From positions 1 through 35,491 of the forward strand of contig CALMBF010000128.1 in assembly GCA_937860145.1 (NCBI GenBank): a DNA stretch of 35,491 nt, given 5' to 3'. Numbering within the stretch: the first letter of the stretch is position 1; every line of letters starts with the position of its first letter. Of the stretch, positions 16,977 through 25,895 are shown one piece after another. The notes below the pieces were generated by a model. The model was given only the letters and a program-made list of their open reading frames with translations, had not been told where the DNA came from and searched no databases. Both the position numbers and the translations under genes were made by a program. The stretch comes from an uncultured Geobacter sp. (GTDB lineage: Bacteria; Desulfobacterota; Desulfuromonadia; Geobacterales; DSM-12255).

Positions 16977-18386
16977 ATGGCTGAGACAGAGCTATTCTCA
17001 AGGGACAAAATCGTGGGTGCCATCACCGAACTGTCGGGCAAGATGCGGCTCCCCCTCGCATTCATCGACATGGAGGGGAACTACTTCACGAGTGGAGATG
17101 ATCCGCGTGGGCAGGAAGAGAGCCTCCACGGGGACGAACATTCCCTTCGCCGGGTACCGGTCTATCTCGGCAGGGAGATGGTCGGCTTCGTCGCCTGCGG
17201 CGACGGGACGGCGCAGGGTGAAGCGATCCTGAACGCCGCCGCTGTCAGTCTGGAAATGTTGTTCCGGCTGGAAAAGGAGATCGAGGATCTCTCCGCGGAA
17301 ATTGTCCGGGTCTACGAAGAGTTGTCCCTCATCTACTCCCTGTCGAGCAAGCTCGGCGCCGAGCTGGACATCGCCACCATCTGCCTGCAGGTGGTGGAAG
17401 AGATAAACCGGGTTTTGGGCGTCAAGACGATTCTCCTCATGCTGCTGGACGAGAAGAGCGGAACCCTTTCGATCCAGTACTGCACGGAGAAGGTCCGGGA
17501 ACGGGTCGAAACTATGAGAGTCGCCTCCTCGGCAGAACCCTTTGCCCAGATATTTGCAAGGAAGAAATGCGTCGTTATCCCGGAGGGAGAAGCTGCGACC
17601 GGTTTTCCCCTCCCGTTCAAGGAGGCTCTCTGGGTGCCGTTGGTCACCGACAATCGCAACATCGGCATGCTGATCGCCGCGGACAAGGTAAATGGCAAGG
17701 AGTTCCGCTCCCAGGAGATCAAGCTGATAGACGCCCTTTCCGGGGAGATTGCCGCGGCCATCAAAAAAGCTCAGCTGTACGAAAGGATAAAAAAGCTGTT
17801 CATGAGCACCGTCGAGGCCCTTGCCTCGGCAATCGACGCCAAGGACCCGTACACCTACGGCCATTCACGGCGCGTGGCGCACATTTCTGAGGCAATCTGT
17901 CGGGAGCTGGGGCTGCCGGGGGAGGAGATTCAGTTCATCGAGCTTGCCGCCCTGCTTCACGACATCGGAAAGATCGGCACGCCGGAACGTATTCTGCAAA
18001 AACCCGGCAGGCTGCAGCCGAAAGAGATGGAAGTGATCAAGGAACACCCGCTGCAGGGGGCGCACATACTCTCAACTATCGATGAACTGCAGGAGGTCAT
18101 GGCCTGGATCAGGCAACATCATGAAAGGTATGACGGGAGGGGGTACCCGGGTAAAGTCACTGCTGAGGATATCCCCCTCCCCGCACGGATCATCGCGATT
18201 GCCGACAGCTATGATGCCATGACCTCCGACCGGCCTTACCGGAAGGCGATGAATCCTGGGAAGGTGATGGATATCATGGACGATCTCGCCGGCAGCCAGT
18301 TCGACCCCCATGTGTTCAAGGCGTTTAAAAGCGTTTTCTTGCGCAGGGGTGCCCGGATGACCTGCGAGGAAGATGGTGTCAGGTAA
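16977..18386 (+). CDS. GAF and HD-GYP domain protein, probable cyclic-di-GMP phosphodiesterase
   Basis: A 469-residue cytoplasmic protein. A short N-terminal sensory part (1-90) precedes a coiled coil, a GAF domain (about 120-265) and an HD-GYP domain (about 275-460). The HD pair is H328-D329 in LLHDIGKIG, and the second signature is HHERYDGRGYPGK, followed by IADSYDAMTSDRPYRKA. These are the metal- and substrate-binding motifs of active enzymes hydrolysing cyclic di-GMP (some members prefer cGAMP, which Geobacter also uses). ATG 16977 has AAAGGGGAA at 4 nt. It is the output end of the signalling operon. Its 3' end overlaps the 3' end of hpnH, on the other strand, by 8 bp with no terminator between. 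Confidence 0.94.
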   Translation: MAETELFSRDKIVGAITELSGKMRLPLAFIDMEGNYFTSGDDPRGQEESLHGDEHSLRRVPVYLGREMVGFVACGDGTAQGEAILNAAAVSLEMLFRLEKEIEDLSAEIVRVYEELSLIYSLSSKLGAELDIATICLQVVEEINRVLGVKTILLMLLDEKSGTLSIQYCTEKVRERVETMRVASSAEPFAQIFARKKCVVIPEGEAATGFPLPFKEALWVPLVTDNRNIGMLIAADKVNGKEFRSQEIKLIDALSGEIAAAIKKAQLYERIKKLFMSTVEALASAIDAKDPYTYGHSRRVAHISEAICRELGLPGEEIQFIELAALLHDIGKIGTPERILQKPGRLQPKEMEVIKEHPLQGAHILSTIDELQEVMAWIRQHHERYDGRGYPGKVTAEDIPLPARIIAIADSYDAMTSDRPYRKAMNPGKVMDIMDDLAGSQFDPHVFKAFKSVFLRRGARMTCEEDGVR

Positions 18387-19377
18387 AATTCCAGATGGCC
18401 ATCTCCAGCATGTCCCGCCAGCTTTTTGAAATCTCCCTCACGACCGTCGGCTCGAAGCCGCAGTGCATCATGCACTGGGCGCAGCGCTCGTCCTTCCCGA
18501 CGCCGTAGCGGCCCCACTCCGTCTTCTCCATCAGTTCGGCAAAGCTCTTGTAGTGACCGTCGGTGATCAGGTAGCAGGGGGCCTTCCACCCCTGGGTGTT
18601 CCTCGTCGGGTTGCCCCAGGGGGTGCACTGCAGTTTTTTCTCACCCATGAGGAAGCGGAGGTACATGGGGGTCGACCAGAAGCGGAACCGCTTGCTCATG
18701 GCGTAGACCTCCCGGAATTTCCGTTCGATCTCCTGCCGTTCCAGGAAGAGTTCCTCGCCGACTGCGACGTAGCTGAAACCGGGAGCCACCAGGATGCCGT
18801 CAACGCCCAGGTCGGTAAGCATGGAGAAGAGCATCTCCATCTCCAGCAGGTCGGAGTCGCGGAAGATCGTCGTATTGGTACAGACGCGGAAACCCAGGCG
18901 CTTCGCCTTCTTGATGCTCTCCACGGCGATCTTGAAGGTCCCCTTCCGCTCCAGGATCCGGTCATGGGTCTCTTCCAGCCCGTCCATGTGGACGTTGAGG
19001 GTGAAGTTGGGGTGGGGGGAGAGCCTGTCGAGGGCATCACCCAGGAGCAGGGCATTGGTGCAGAACTGTATGTGCTTGCCCCTGGCCAGGACTTCGTTGA
19101 CCAGGTCGTAGACCGGCGGATAGAGGAGCGGTTCGCCGCCGGTAATGGTGACGATGGGGGCCGGACACTCGTCCACGGCAGCCAGGCACTCCTCCAGGGA
19201 CATCATCTCCTGGATGGTGCCGGCATACTCGCGGATCCGGCCGCAGCCGGAGCAGGCGAGGTTGCACAGGTGGGTCGGCTCAAGCATCAGGACCAGGGGG
19301 TACCGGTCGATTTTTTTCAGCGAATTGCCGAGTATGTACTTGCTCAGGTCGTAGTTAAGTCGCCAGGGAAAACGCAC
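18379..19377 (-). CDS. hpnH: Hopanoid radical SAM protein HpnH (adenosylhopane synthesis)
   Basis: A 332-residue radical SAM enzyme with the cluster motif CNLACSGC (C38, C42, C45), the GGEP motif in VTITGGEPLLYP, and a C-terminal Cys group CAQCMMHCGFEP. HpnH joins a 5'-deoxyadenosyl group to diploptene to make adenosylhopane, the first step of side-chain extension. The near-start sequence MRFPWRLNYDLSKYILGNS and the length are typical. GTG 19377 has AAAGGA 8 nt upstream. It lies on the same strand as shc-hpnA-dxs but 0.8 kb further along, with a plus-strand cytochrome gene between. No hpnG (adenine removal) is visible in the window. Confidence 0.95.
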   Translation of the reverse strand: MRFPWRLNYDLSKYILGNSLKKIDRYPLVLMLEPTHLCNLACSGCGRIREYAGTIQEMMSLEECLAAVDECPAPIVTITGGEPLLYPPVYDLVNEVLARGKHIQFCTNALLLGDALDRLSPHPNFTLNVHMDGLEETHDRILERKGTFKIAVESIKKAKRLGFRVCTNTTIFRDSDLLEMEMLFSMLTDLGVDGILVAPGFSYVAVGEELFLERQEIERKFREVYAMSKRFRFWSTPMYLRFLMGEKKLQCTPWGNPTRNTQGWKAPCYLITDGHYKSFAELMEKTEWGRYGVGKDERCAQCMMHCGFEPTVVREISKSWRDMLEMAIWNFT

Positions 19378-19715
19378 GGAAATGTTCCTTTCTTGACCAG
19401 GGGACGCTTGTTCGCTTGCGCGGTATCCGGGGACGGCTGGTTGCCGGTCCGTGACGTGGTGGTCATCCGAACTATACTAACCGATTCCACCCCCTTTTGG
19501 GGAGTAAAACTTTATGGCAGTGCCACGGAACAGGTATTTAATAAGAAAGTCTGTTCTGTGATGCACATCCTCACATCAATAGTCTCCAACGCTTTTTGCA
19601 TTGACCTTTTGAACGTATCTTTGCTAGAAAAATGTAAGGAGCTGATTGTTAATGAGATGAAGGCAGTTTGTAACCTGCCTGTTCTGCCTGTCATGGTCAG
19701 CTGGAAAGGGGAGGT
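19378..19715. other. 338-bp region between divergent hpnH and the monoheme cytochrome gene
   Basis: No convincing gene. It should hold both promoters. On the plus strand there are two promoter candidates, GTGACG-N16-TATACT (19451-19478) and TTGACC-N18-TAGAAA (19601-19630). Between them is a 10-bp stem (19524-19533 with 19551-19560, one G-U pair, 17-nt loop). CCCCTTTTGGGG (19491-19502) is a smaller hairpin. A 52-codon frame from 19561 overlaps the cytochrome start but lacks a ribosome site. Confidence 0.45.
19601..19630 (+). promoter_or_regulatory. Candidate promoter of the monoheme cytochrome gene
   Basis: TTGACC (19601-19606), 18-bp spacer, TAGAAA (19625-19630), 86 bp before the ATG. Confidence 0.4.
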
Positions 19716-20057
19716 ATGACAAGAATAGTGACGGTGGCCTCGATCCTGTTGATTTCCCTCGCAACCGTGTATGCAGGCGAACCGGCCGGCAGCGGGGAGT
19801 GTCCGACAGGAGGGTGTCCCGGGGGGAAGACGCTCTCCCCCAGGCAGCTCGAAGCCGATGCCCTGGTGAAGAAACATTGCACCACCTGCCATACCGAGAG
19901 CCGCATCATGGACAGCCTGAAGCTGATGCGGAGCGAGCGGGACGAGAACTACGAGCAGAACGTGAAGAGCATCGTCGTCAAGAAGATCAGGCTGACCGGC
20001 GGGGAGATCTCGCACCGGGACGGCAAGAAGATACTGGAGTACCTGGTTACCCTGTAG
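19716..20057 (+). CDS. Small periplasmic monoheme c-type cytochrome
   Basis: A 113-residue exported protein: the signal peptide ends at about A20 (TVYAG), and one heme site, CTTCH, starts at C55. The C-terminal helix DGKKILEYLVTL matches class I cytochromes c. The region where the axial methionine usually sits reads VVKKIRLTGGEIS with no Met; the only Met residues after the heme site (about 65 and 71) are close to it. The sixth ligand is therefore uncertain. Two extra cysteines occur in CPTGGC near the mature N-terminus. ATG 19716 is preceded by GGAAAGGGGAGG. It is a lone gene between the divergent hpnH and a strong terminator; a link to hopanoid synthesis is only positional. Confidence 0.85.
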   Translation: MTRIVTVASILLISLATVYAGEPAGSGECPTGGCPGGKTLSPRQLEADALVKKHCTTCHTESRIMDSLKLMRSERDENYEQNVKSIVVKKIRLTGGEISHRDGKKILEYLVTL

Positions 20058-20095
20058 AGACCACGACTCGGGAATGCTCCGGAAGAGACAACTGA

Positions 20096-20141
20096 AGAGG
20101 GGGAGCAGCGGAGATAGTCCCCGCTGCTCCCCCTCTTTTTT
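20096..20141 (+). terminator. Strong intrinsic terminator after the monoheme cytochrome gene
   Basis: A 16-bp perfect stem (20096-20111 paired with 20121-20136, loop of 9 nt) is followed by T5-6. It lies in the gap between the convergent cytochrome and dxs genes. On the minus strand the same hairpin follows dxs but with a poorer T-tract. Confidence 0.95.
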
Positions 20142-20204
20142 CGTAGACCCTCACCAGCGACGGTACGGGCTGGGTCAGCGCGGCCCCGTTTGTGCCACCC
20201 TGAC

Positions 20205-22082
20205 CTATCTCCCCAGTACCTGCCGAACCGTGGCGGCGATGCCGGCGGCGTCCAGTCCCAGGTCTTTCCTCAGCTGGGCCTGGCTGCCGTGCTCGATGAA
20301 CCGGTCCGGTACGCCGATACGCTTCACCTTCAGCCCCGTGACCCGCTCGTCGGCGAGAAGTTCCAGCACGGCGCTGCCGAAGCCCCCCTGCAGGGCGTTC
20401 TCCTCCACCGTCACCAGGACGCCGCATCGCTGGGCCGCCGCCAGGATCAGCTCCCGGTCCAGGGGCTTCACGAACCGGGCGTTGATCACCGTTGCCCGGA
20501 TCCCCTCCTTCTCCAGCTCCATGGCCGCCGCCAGTGCCGGATGGACGGTGGAGCCGATGGCGATGAGCGCCACATCGGACCCTCCTGCCAGCTCTTCCCC
20601 CCTGCCGATCGGGATCTCCCGGAGCTCCTGCTCCAGCGGCACACCGTAGCCCGCGCCACGGGGGTAGCGGAGGGTGACCGGCCGGCCCAGGTAGAGGGCT
20701 GTTTTCAGCATGTGGCGCAGCTCGTTCTCGTCCTTCGGGGCCATGACGGTCAGCTCGGGGAGATGGCGGGTGTAGGAGAGGTCGAAGACGCCGTGGTGGG
20801 TCGGGCCGTCATCCCCCACCAGCCCCCCCCGGTCCATGGCGATGGTCACCGGCAGCTTCTGCAGGCAGATGTCGTGGAAGAGCTGGTCGTAGGCGCGCTG
20901 CACGAAGGAGGAGTAGATGGCCGTTACGGGCCTGAATCCCTCGGTGGCCAGGCCCGCGGCAAAGGTGAGGGCATGCTGTTCGGCGATCCCCACGTCGAAG
21001 AACCGCTGGGGGAATCGCCGGGCAAACCCGGTAAGTCCGGTCCCTTCGGGCATGGCGGCGGTAATGGCGACGATCTTGTCGTCCTCTTCCGCCAGGTTCA
21101 CCAGGGTTTCGCCGAACACGGCGGTGTAGGACTTCGCGCCCCCCTTGTCGCCGGCTGTCGCCCCGGTTTTGAGGTCAAAGGGGCCGACGCCGTGAAACTT
21201 GCCCGGCTCCTTCTCCGCCGGCGGGTAGCCGCACCCCTTTTTCGTCATGACATGGACCAGTACCGGCCCCTCCACGTTGTGCAGGTTGGCGAAGATGTCG
21301 ATCAGCTTGGTGAGGTCGTGGCCGGGGATCGGGCCGAAATACTCGAATCCGAGGGCCTCGAAGAGGGCGGCGGGGGTGAGGAACCCCTTGAGGGAGTGCT
21401 CGGCCCGGCGGGCGAACTGAAGGATGTTGCGGCCGAAGGCCGGGATGCTGCTGAGGAGCGAGGCCATCTCCTTGCGCAGGCCGCGGTAGTAGGAGCTGGT
21501 CATCTTGCGGGATATGAAGGTGGCGAAGGCCCCCACGTTCTCGGCGATGGACATCTCGTTGTCGTTGAGGACGACAATCAGGTTCTGCTTCAGGTGCCCC
21601 GCCTGGTTGAGGGCCTCGAAGGCCATGCCGCCGGTGAGTGACCCGTCGCCGATAACGGCGATGACCCGGCTGCTCTCCCCCTTGATGGCGCTGGCCATGG
21701 CCATCCCCAGGCCGGCGGAGATGGAGGTGGAGGCATGGCCGGCGCCGAAGGGATCGTGGGGTGACTCGCTCCTCCGGGGGAATCCGGAGAGCCCCCCGTA
21801 CTGGCGCTGGGTGGGAAAACGGTCCCTCCTGCCGGTGATGATCTTGTGGGTATAGGCCTGGTGCCCCACGTCCCAGATGAAGCGGTCGCGGGGCGAGTTG
21901 AAGCAGTAGTGCAGGGCCAGGGTCAGCTCGACCGCCCCCAGGTTGGAGGCCAGGTGGCCACCGGTCTTCGAAATGGTTTCCAGGAGGAAGGTGCGGAGCT
22001 CCCCGGCCAGGGTCTCCAACTCCTCGGAGGAGAGCCCCTTAAGATCCGCGGGACTCTCTATGGTTGCAAGAATGCTGCTCAT
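20205..22082 (-). CDS. dxs: 1-deoxy-D-xylulose-5-phosphate synthase
   Basis: A 625-residue thiamine-diphosphate enzyme condensing pyruvate and glyceraldehyde 3-phosphate, the entry step of the MEP isoprenoid pathway. Signatures: [10 protein letters not shown] near the N-terminus, the ThDP/Mg motif [17 protein letters not shown] with N-DNEMSI, and the transketolase-like [14 protein letters not shown] and [15 protein letters not shown] in the second half. Length is standard (about 620-640). ATG 22082 overlaps the hpnA stop as ATGA, so the two are translationally coupled. Placement at the end of a hopanoid operon suggests a dedicated or main supply of isoprenoid precursor for hopanoids; whether a second dxs exists elsewhere is unknown. 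Confidence 0.98.
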   Translation of the reverse strand: MSSILATIESPADLKGLSSEELETLAGELRTFLLETISKTGGHLASNLGAVELTLALHYCFNSPRDRFIWDVGHQAYTHKIITGRRDRFPTQRQYGGLSGFPRRSESPHDPFGAGHASTSISAGLGMAMASAIKGESSRVIAVIGDGSLTGGMAFEALNQAGHLKQNLIVVLNDNEMSIAENVGAFATFISRKMTSSYYRGLRKEMASLLSSIPAFGRNILQFARRAEHSLKGFLTPAALFEALGFEYFGPIPGHDLTKLIDIFANLHNVEGPVLVHVMTKKGCGYPPAEKEPGKFHGVGPFDLKTGATAGDKGGAKSYTAVFGETLVNLAEEDDKIVAITAAMPEGTGLTGFARRFPQRFFDVGIAEQHALTFAAGLATEGFRPVTAIYSSFVQRAYDQLFHDICLQKLPVTIAMDRGGLVGDDGPTHHGVFDLSYTRHLPELTVMAPKDENELRHMLKTALYLGRPVTLRYPRGAGYGVPLEQELREIPIGRGEELAGGSDVALIAIGSTVHPALAAAMELEKEGIRATVINARFVKPLDRELILAAAQRCGVLVTVEENALQGGFGSAVLELLADERVTGLKVKRIGVPDRFIEHGSQAQLRKDLGLDAAGIAATVRQVLGR

Positions 22083-23080
22083 GGCTGCTCCTCGTGTGAT
22101 ACGTACCCGTTCCTGATGAACCAGTCGACCGCTCTCCGCAGGGCCTCGGTTGCCGGGCGCGTCTCCAGCCCCAGTTCCCGCTCTGCCCGGCTGGAGTCAA
22201 AGAACATCTTCTTTGCCGCCATTCTGACCCCCGCAAGGGGGATGAGCGGTTCCCGGCCGGTGACCATGGACAGGGCCTCGTTCACCCAGGCGGCTGCCAG
22301 TATGGGGAGGTAGGGGAGGCGAACCTTCGGTGCCGGCCGGCCCGTGATCTCCGCCAGAAGCTGGAAGATGTGCGCCAGGGTGAGGTTCTCCCCGCCGAGG
22401 ATGTATTTCCTGCCGACCTCACCCCTGGTGGCTGCCAGCAGGTGGCCACGGGCGCATTCGTCCACGTCGATGATGTTCAGACCCGTGTCCAGGTAGGCGG
22501 GCATCCGGCCGTTGAGAAAGTCGACGATGATTTTCCCCGTGGGGGTCGGCTTGATGTCCCGGGGACCCACAGGGGTGGAGGGGTTGACGATGGTCAGGGG
22601 GAGCCCCCGGGCCAGGAAGCTCTCAGCCTCCCGTTCCGCCAGGAACTTGCTTTTCTTGTAATCACCCACCATGTCGGACAGGGATACGGGGGTCTCTTCC
22701 GTGCCGGGGGTGCCATCCCCCGGATTCCCCAGGGTACCGACGCTGCTGGTGTAGACCACGCGGGAGACGCCGCTTTCCAGGGCTGCTTCGAGGATGGTGC
22801 GGGTACCGTCGACGTTGGCGGCATACATGGCCGCCGGGTCCGGTGTCCAGAGGCGGTAGTCGGCGGCGGCGTGGAACAGTAACCCGCAGCCGTCAAGGCC
22901 CCGTTGCAGGGAACGTCTGTCCAGCAGGTCCCCTTCCCAGAGTTCCACGTCCAGGCCGGCCAGGTTCCTCCGGTCGCTGCCGGGCCGCACCAGTGCCCGG
23001 ACCTGGTATCCTTCTGCCAGCAGTGCCCGGACGAGTGCCGCGCCGATGAAGCCGCTGCCGCCGGTGACGAACGCCTTCAT
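22079..23080 (-). CDS. hpnA: Hopanoid-associated NAD-dependent sugar epimerase HpnA
   Basis: A 333-residue extended short-chain dehydrogenase. The Rossmann loop is [13 protein letters not shown] at the N-terminus; the catalytic region has YTSSVGTLG and DYKKSK (Tyr-x3-Lys), followed by [20 protein letters not shown], a stretch typical of HpnA. HpnA is regularly encoded with squalene-hopene cyclase and is thought to modify the sugar used for hopanoid head groups, but its substrate is not established. The start at 23080 overlaps the shc stop as ATGA, and its own stop overlaps dxs in the same way. Confidence 0.95.
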   Translation of the reverse strand: MKAFVTGGSGFIGAALVRALLAEGYQVRALVRPGSDRRNLAGLDVELWEGDLLDRRSLQRGLDGCGLLFHAAADYRLWTPDPAAMYAANVDGTRTILEAALESGVSRVVYTSSVGTLGNPGDGTPGTEETPVSLSDMVGDYKKSKFLAEREAESFLARGLPLTIVNPSTPVGPRDIKPTPTGKIIVDFLNGRMPAYLDTGLNIIDVDECARGHLLAATRGEVGRKYILGGENLTLAHIFQLLAEITGRPAPKVRLPYLPILAAAWVNEALSMVTGREPLIPLAGVRMAAKKMFFDSSRAERELGLETRPATEALRRAVDWFIRNGYVSHEEQP

Positions 23081-25068
23081 GGGGGGGAGCCGGCCAGTCG
23101 CCGGTAGGTTCCGAGGGCCGCCAGGGGGAAGCAGTTGCGGTAGATGTGGTATCTGATCATGAAGTATTTGGGGAAACCGGTCCCGGTGAATTCATCTTCG
23201 TCCCAGGTGCCGTCCTCCTTCTGCCGCTCCAGGAGGAACTGGACGCCGCGCACCGTCTCCGGGGCCACCGTCTCCCCCGCCGCCAGCATGGCGAGAAGCG
23301 CCCAGGCGGTCTGGGACGGGGTGCTGACGCCGACCCCTGCCAGGGCCGGGTCGTGGTAGGAGGCGCAGCTCTCACCCCACCCGCCGTCCGGGTTCTGCAC
23401 GCTCTTCAGCCACGCCACTGCCCGGCGGACGGAGGGCTGGCCCATGTCCTGGCCGATGGCTGCCAGTCCACAGAGGACGGACCATGTGCCGTAGATGTAG
23501 TTGACCCCCCAGCGCCCCCACCAGGGACCGCGGGGGTCCTGCTCCGCCATGATGAAGGCAAGGGCGCGCCGTGCGCGGGGGTGGTCGGCGCTGTAGCCGA
23601 AGCTCCCCATGAGCTCGAGCATCCGCCCCGTCAGGTCGGCGGTCGGCGGGTCGATGAGCGCCTCGAGGTCGGCAAAGGGGATCTTGTTGAGCAGGTGCTT
23701 GGTGTTGTCGCGGTCGAAGGCGCCCCATCCGCCGTTTTTGCTCTGCATTCCCAGGCACCAGTCGATGCCCCTGCTGATGGCCGCGTCCAGGGCAGCGCTG
23801 TCCCCTACCTTGACATCCCTGATGGAGAGCATGACGAAGCCCGAGTCATCCACGTCGGGGTAGTGATCGTTGAGGAATTCGAAGGCCCAGCCACCGGGCT
23901 GCAGCTCCGGGCCCTTGATCCGCCAGTCCCCCCGTATCTTGACCTCCCGCGCCAGGAGCCATTCGGCGCTCTTCACGGCAGCGGGGTGATCGGTGGGGAG
24001 GCCCGAGTCGAGGAGCGCCTTCAGGGCCAGGGCGGTGTCCCATACCGGCGAGATGCAGGACTGCAGCACCAGGCTCTCCCCGGTTTCGATGGTGAAGTTT
24101 GCCAGGGCCTGAAGCCCCTTGGCCACGGCCGGATGGTCGTTGGCGTATCCCAGGGTGTGCAGCGCCAGCACCGAGTTGAGCATGGCCGGCTGTATCCCCC
24201 CCCAGTCGCCCGTCACTTCCTGGTGGTCCAGCACCCACTGCTCGGCAATCGCCAGACCCCGTTTTTTCAGCGGTCGCACCGGGCTGCTTTCGTAGATCTT
24301 CAGGAAATGGTCGATGCCGATGAAGAAGTTTTTCCAGGTGAACAGGCCGTCTTCGCTGCTGACGGTGAAATCCGTCGGCCGGGGGGGGCGGAGGTAGAGT
24401 TCCTGCACCCGCGCCTGGGGCGGGATCTTGGTGACCTGCCGCTTCTCCATGACGATGGCGAGGGGGACGATCGTCGCCCGGGACCAGCTGGAAAGCTCGT
24501 AGAGGTTGAAGTAGGCCCAGTTGGGGAGGAGCATCAGCTCGATCGGCATGGAGGGGACGCCGTACCAGGAGAATTCGCCGAACAGGGCGAGGAATATCTT
24601 GGTGAAGACCCGGCACTTGAGGATGCCGCCATGGGCGAGGATGAACTCCCGTGCTTTGACCATGGCCGGGTGATCGGCGGAAATCCCGGCCAGCTTGAGG
24701 GCGAAGTAGGCTTCCACCGTGGTGGAGAGGTCGCCGGGCCCGCCGTAATAGATGGTCCAGAACCCCTCGGCAGTCTGCTTGTCCAGGAGGTAGGTGACGA
24801 TCTTGCGCTCCCGCTCCCGGTCGACCATGCCGAGGATGTGGAAGAGCATCAGGTATTCGGCGGTGATGGTGACGTTGGACTCCAGCTCTGCCCACCAGTA
24901 CCCGTCGGGGAGCTGCTGGTGGAGGAAAAACTCCTGGCTGGCGGCAATCGCGCTGTCGAGGCGGGCGGCACCGGAGTCCCCCTTTTTAGCTCCGGCTGCC
25001 GGCATGGAGCCAGCCGGAGGGGGGAACGAGGTCATCGCGGTTGATATGGGTGGTGTTGTCTGTAGCAT
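23077..25068 (-). CDS. shc: Squalene-hopene cyclase
   Basis: This enzyme cyclises squalene to hopene/diplopterol at the membrane. The open frame reaches 25146 (689 residues). The acid motif DVDD is at 431-434 of that long form, inside YPDVDDSGFVML. QW-type repeats occur throughout, for example QNPDGGWGES, QSKNGGWGAFD and QKEDGTWDEDEF. ATG 25146 has no ribosome site. ATG 25068 (663 residues) follows GGAAAACAGGAC and is preferred; the extra N-terminal residues are low complexity and outside the cyclase fold. It is the first gene of the shc-hpnA-dxs operon and divergent from mnmM. No squalene-synthesis genes (hpnC/D/E) are in the window, so they must lie elsewhere. Confidence 0.95.
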   Translation of the reverse strand: MLQTTPPISTAMTSFPPPAGSMPAAGAKKGDSGAARLDSAIAASQEFFLHQQLPDGYWWAELESNVTITAEYLMLFHILGMVDRERERKIVTYLLDKQTAEGFWTIYYGGPGDLSTTVEAYFALKLAGISADHPAMVKAREFILAHGGILKCRVFTKIFLALFGEFSWYGVPSMPIELMLLPNWAYFNLYELSSWSRATIVPLAIVMEKRQVTKIPPQARVQELYLRPPRPTDFTVSSEDGLFTWKNFFIGIDHFLKIYESSPVRPLKKRGLAIAEQWVLDHQEVTGDWGGIQPAMLNSVLALHTLGYANDHPAVAKGLQALANFTIETGESLVLQSCISPVWDTALALKALLDSGLPTDHPAAVKSAEWLLAREVKIRGDWRIKGPELQPGGWAFEFLNDHYPDVDDSGFVMLSIRDVKVGDSAALDAAISRGIDWCLGMQSKNGGWGAFDRDNTKHLLNKIPFADLEALIDPPTADLTGRMLELMGSFGYSADHPRARRALAFIMAEQDPRGPWWGRWGVNYIYGTWSVLCGLAAIGQDMGQPSVRRAVAWLKSVQNPDGGWGESCASYHDPALAGVGVSTPSQTAWALLAMLAAGETVAPETVRGVQFLLERQKEDGTWDEDEFTGTGFPKYFMIRYHIYRNCFPLAALGTYRRLAGSPP

Positions 25069-25277
25069 GTCCTGTTTTCCGCAGGCGGCACTGGAGAGAC
25101 GCAGGTGGTAGGCGCCTGCCGCTGCATCGGTTTTTTTAGCACACATCTGCGAAAAGATACATCCATTTAATTTTTGCCGGAGATTTTTATGCCCGGTCCG
25201 GGGTGGAATTGCCTTCGGCGTGGCCCTGTGCTAAGTTCCGGCAGCGGAGTCATTCCAAGGGGAACAGGAGCGCGGTG

Positions 25278-25895
25278 ATGAATTCCACATCTATGCCAGG
25301 GAGCCGGGAACGGGGCGGCCTGCGGGGAGCGGTGCCGCTGTGTCATTACTTTCTCCGGGAGAGGGTCCGTCACGGGGACCGGGTGGTGGATGCGACCTGC
25401 GGCAACGGCCAGGATACCCTGCTCCTGGCGGAACTGGTCGGTGAGACGGGGCGGGTCTGGTCCTTCGATATCCAGGAAGAGGCGGTGGCACGAACCCGTG
25501 AGCGTGTGAACGCCGCCGGCTGGGGGGGGCGGGTGGAGCTCGTGCTGGCAGGTCACGAGAACCTGGCGGCGCTCGTGGCGGGGCCGCTGCGGGCGGTGGT
25601 CTTCAATCTCGGCTACCTCCCCGCCGGGGACCGGGAGGTGCGGACCGGCGGGACAACCACCGTCACTGCCCTGGACCAGGCGGCCGACCTGCTGGCTCCG
25701 GAGGGGATCGTGCTGCTTGCCGTGTACACCGGTCACGAGGGGGGGATGGAGGAGTGGGAGGCTGTGCGTGGATGGTGCGCCGGCCTTGAACCGAAGCAGT
25801 TCAACGTCTGGCAGGCCCGTCAGCTGAACCGCTCGGCGGCTGCGCCGTTCGTGGTGGTGGTGGAGAAGGTCGCTTCCCGGTTCACCCCAGCCTGA
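25278..25895 (+). CDS. mnmM: MnmM/YtqB-type tRNA methyltransferase
   Basis: A 205-residue class I SAM methyltransferase of the rRNA_methylase/YtqB family. The SAM loop reads VVDATCGNGQDTLLLA, followed by WSFDIQEEAV. The family-specific core is VFNLGYLPAGD, then TTVTALDQA and LLAVYTGHEGG. In Bacillus and related bacteria MnmM methylates the 5-aminomethyl-2-thiouridine at tRNA wobble position 34. That fits with mnmA nearby in this window, which makes the 2-thio group, though the two are 8 kb apart. ATG 25278 has AGGAG at 7 nt; an upstream start at 25203 is possible but unlike the family. Its 3' end overlaps the convergent permease gene by 14 bp. Confidence 0.85.
   Translation: MNSTSMPGSRERGGLRGAVPLCHYFLRERVRHGDRVVDATCGNGQDTLLLAELVGETGRVWSFDIQEEAVARTRERVNAAGWGGRVELVLAGHENLAALVAGPLRAVVFNLGYLPAGDREVRTGGTTTVTALDQAADLLAPEGIVLLAVYTGHEGGMEEWEAVRGWCAGLEPKQFNVWQARQLNRSAAAPFVVVVEKVASRFTPA

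Noticed and set aside
19561-19719. A 52-codon frame overlapping the monoheme cytochrome start by ATGA
   Set aside because: No ribosome site before its ATG, and it runs through a promoter candidate; the overlap is probably chance.
20190-21641. A 483-codon plus-strand frame opposite dxs
   Set aside because: Antisense shadow of a well-supported dxs; rich in Gly, Val, Glu and His without any domain.
23146-25044. A 632-codon open frame on the plus strand opposite squalene-hopene cyclase
   Set aside because: It is a GC-driven shadow: the minus strand encodes a clear SHC with DVDD and QW motifs, and the plus-strand translation has no recognisable domain.
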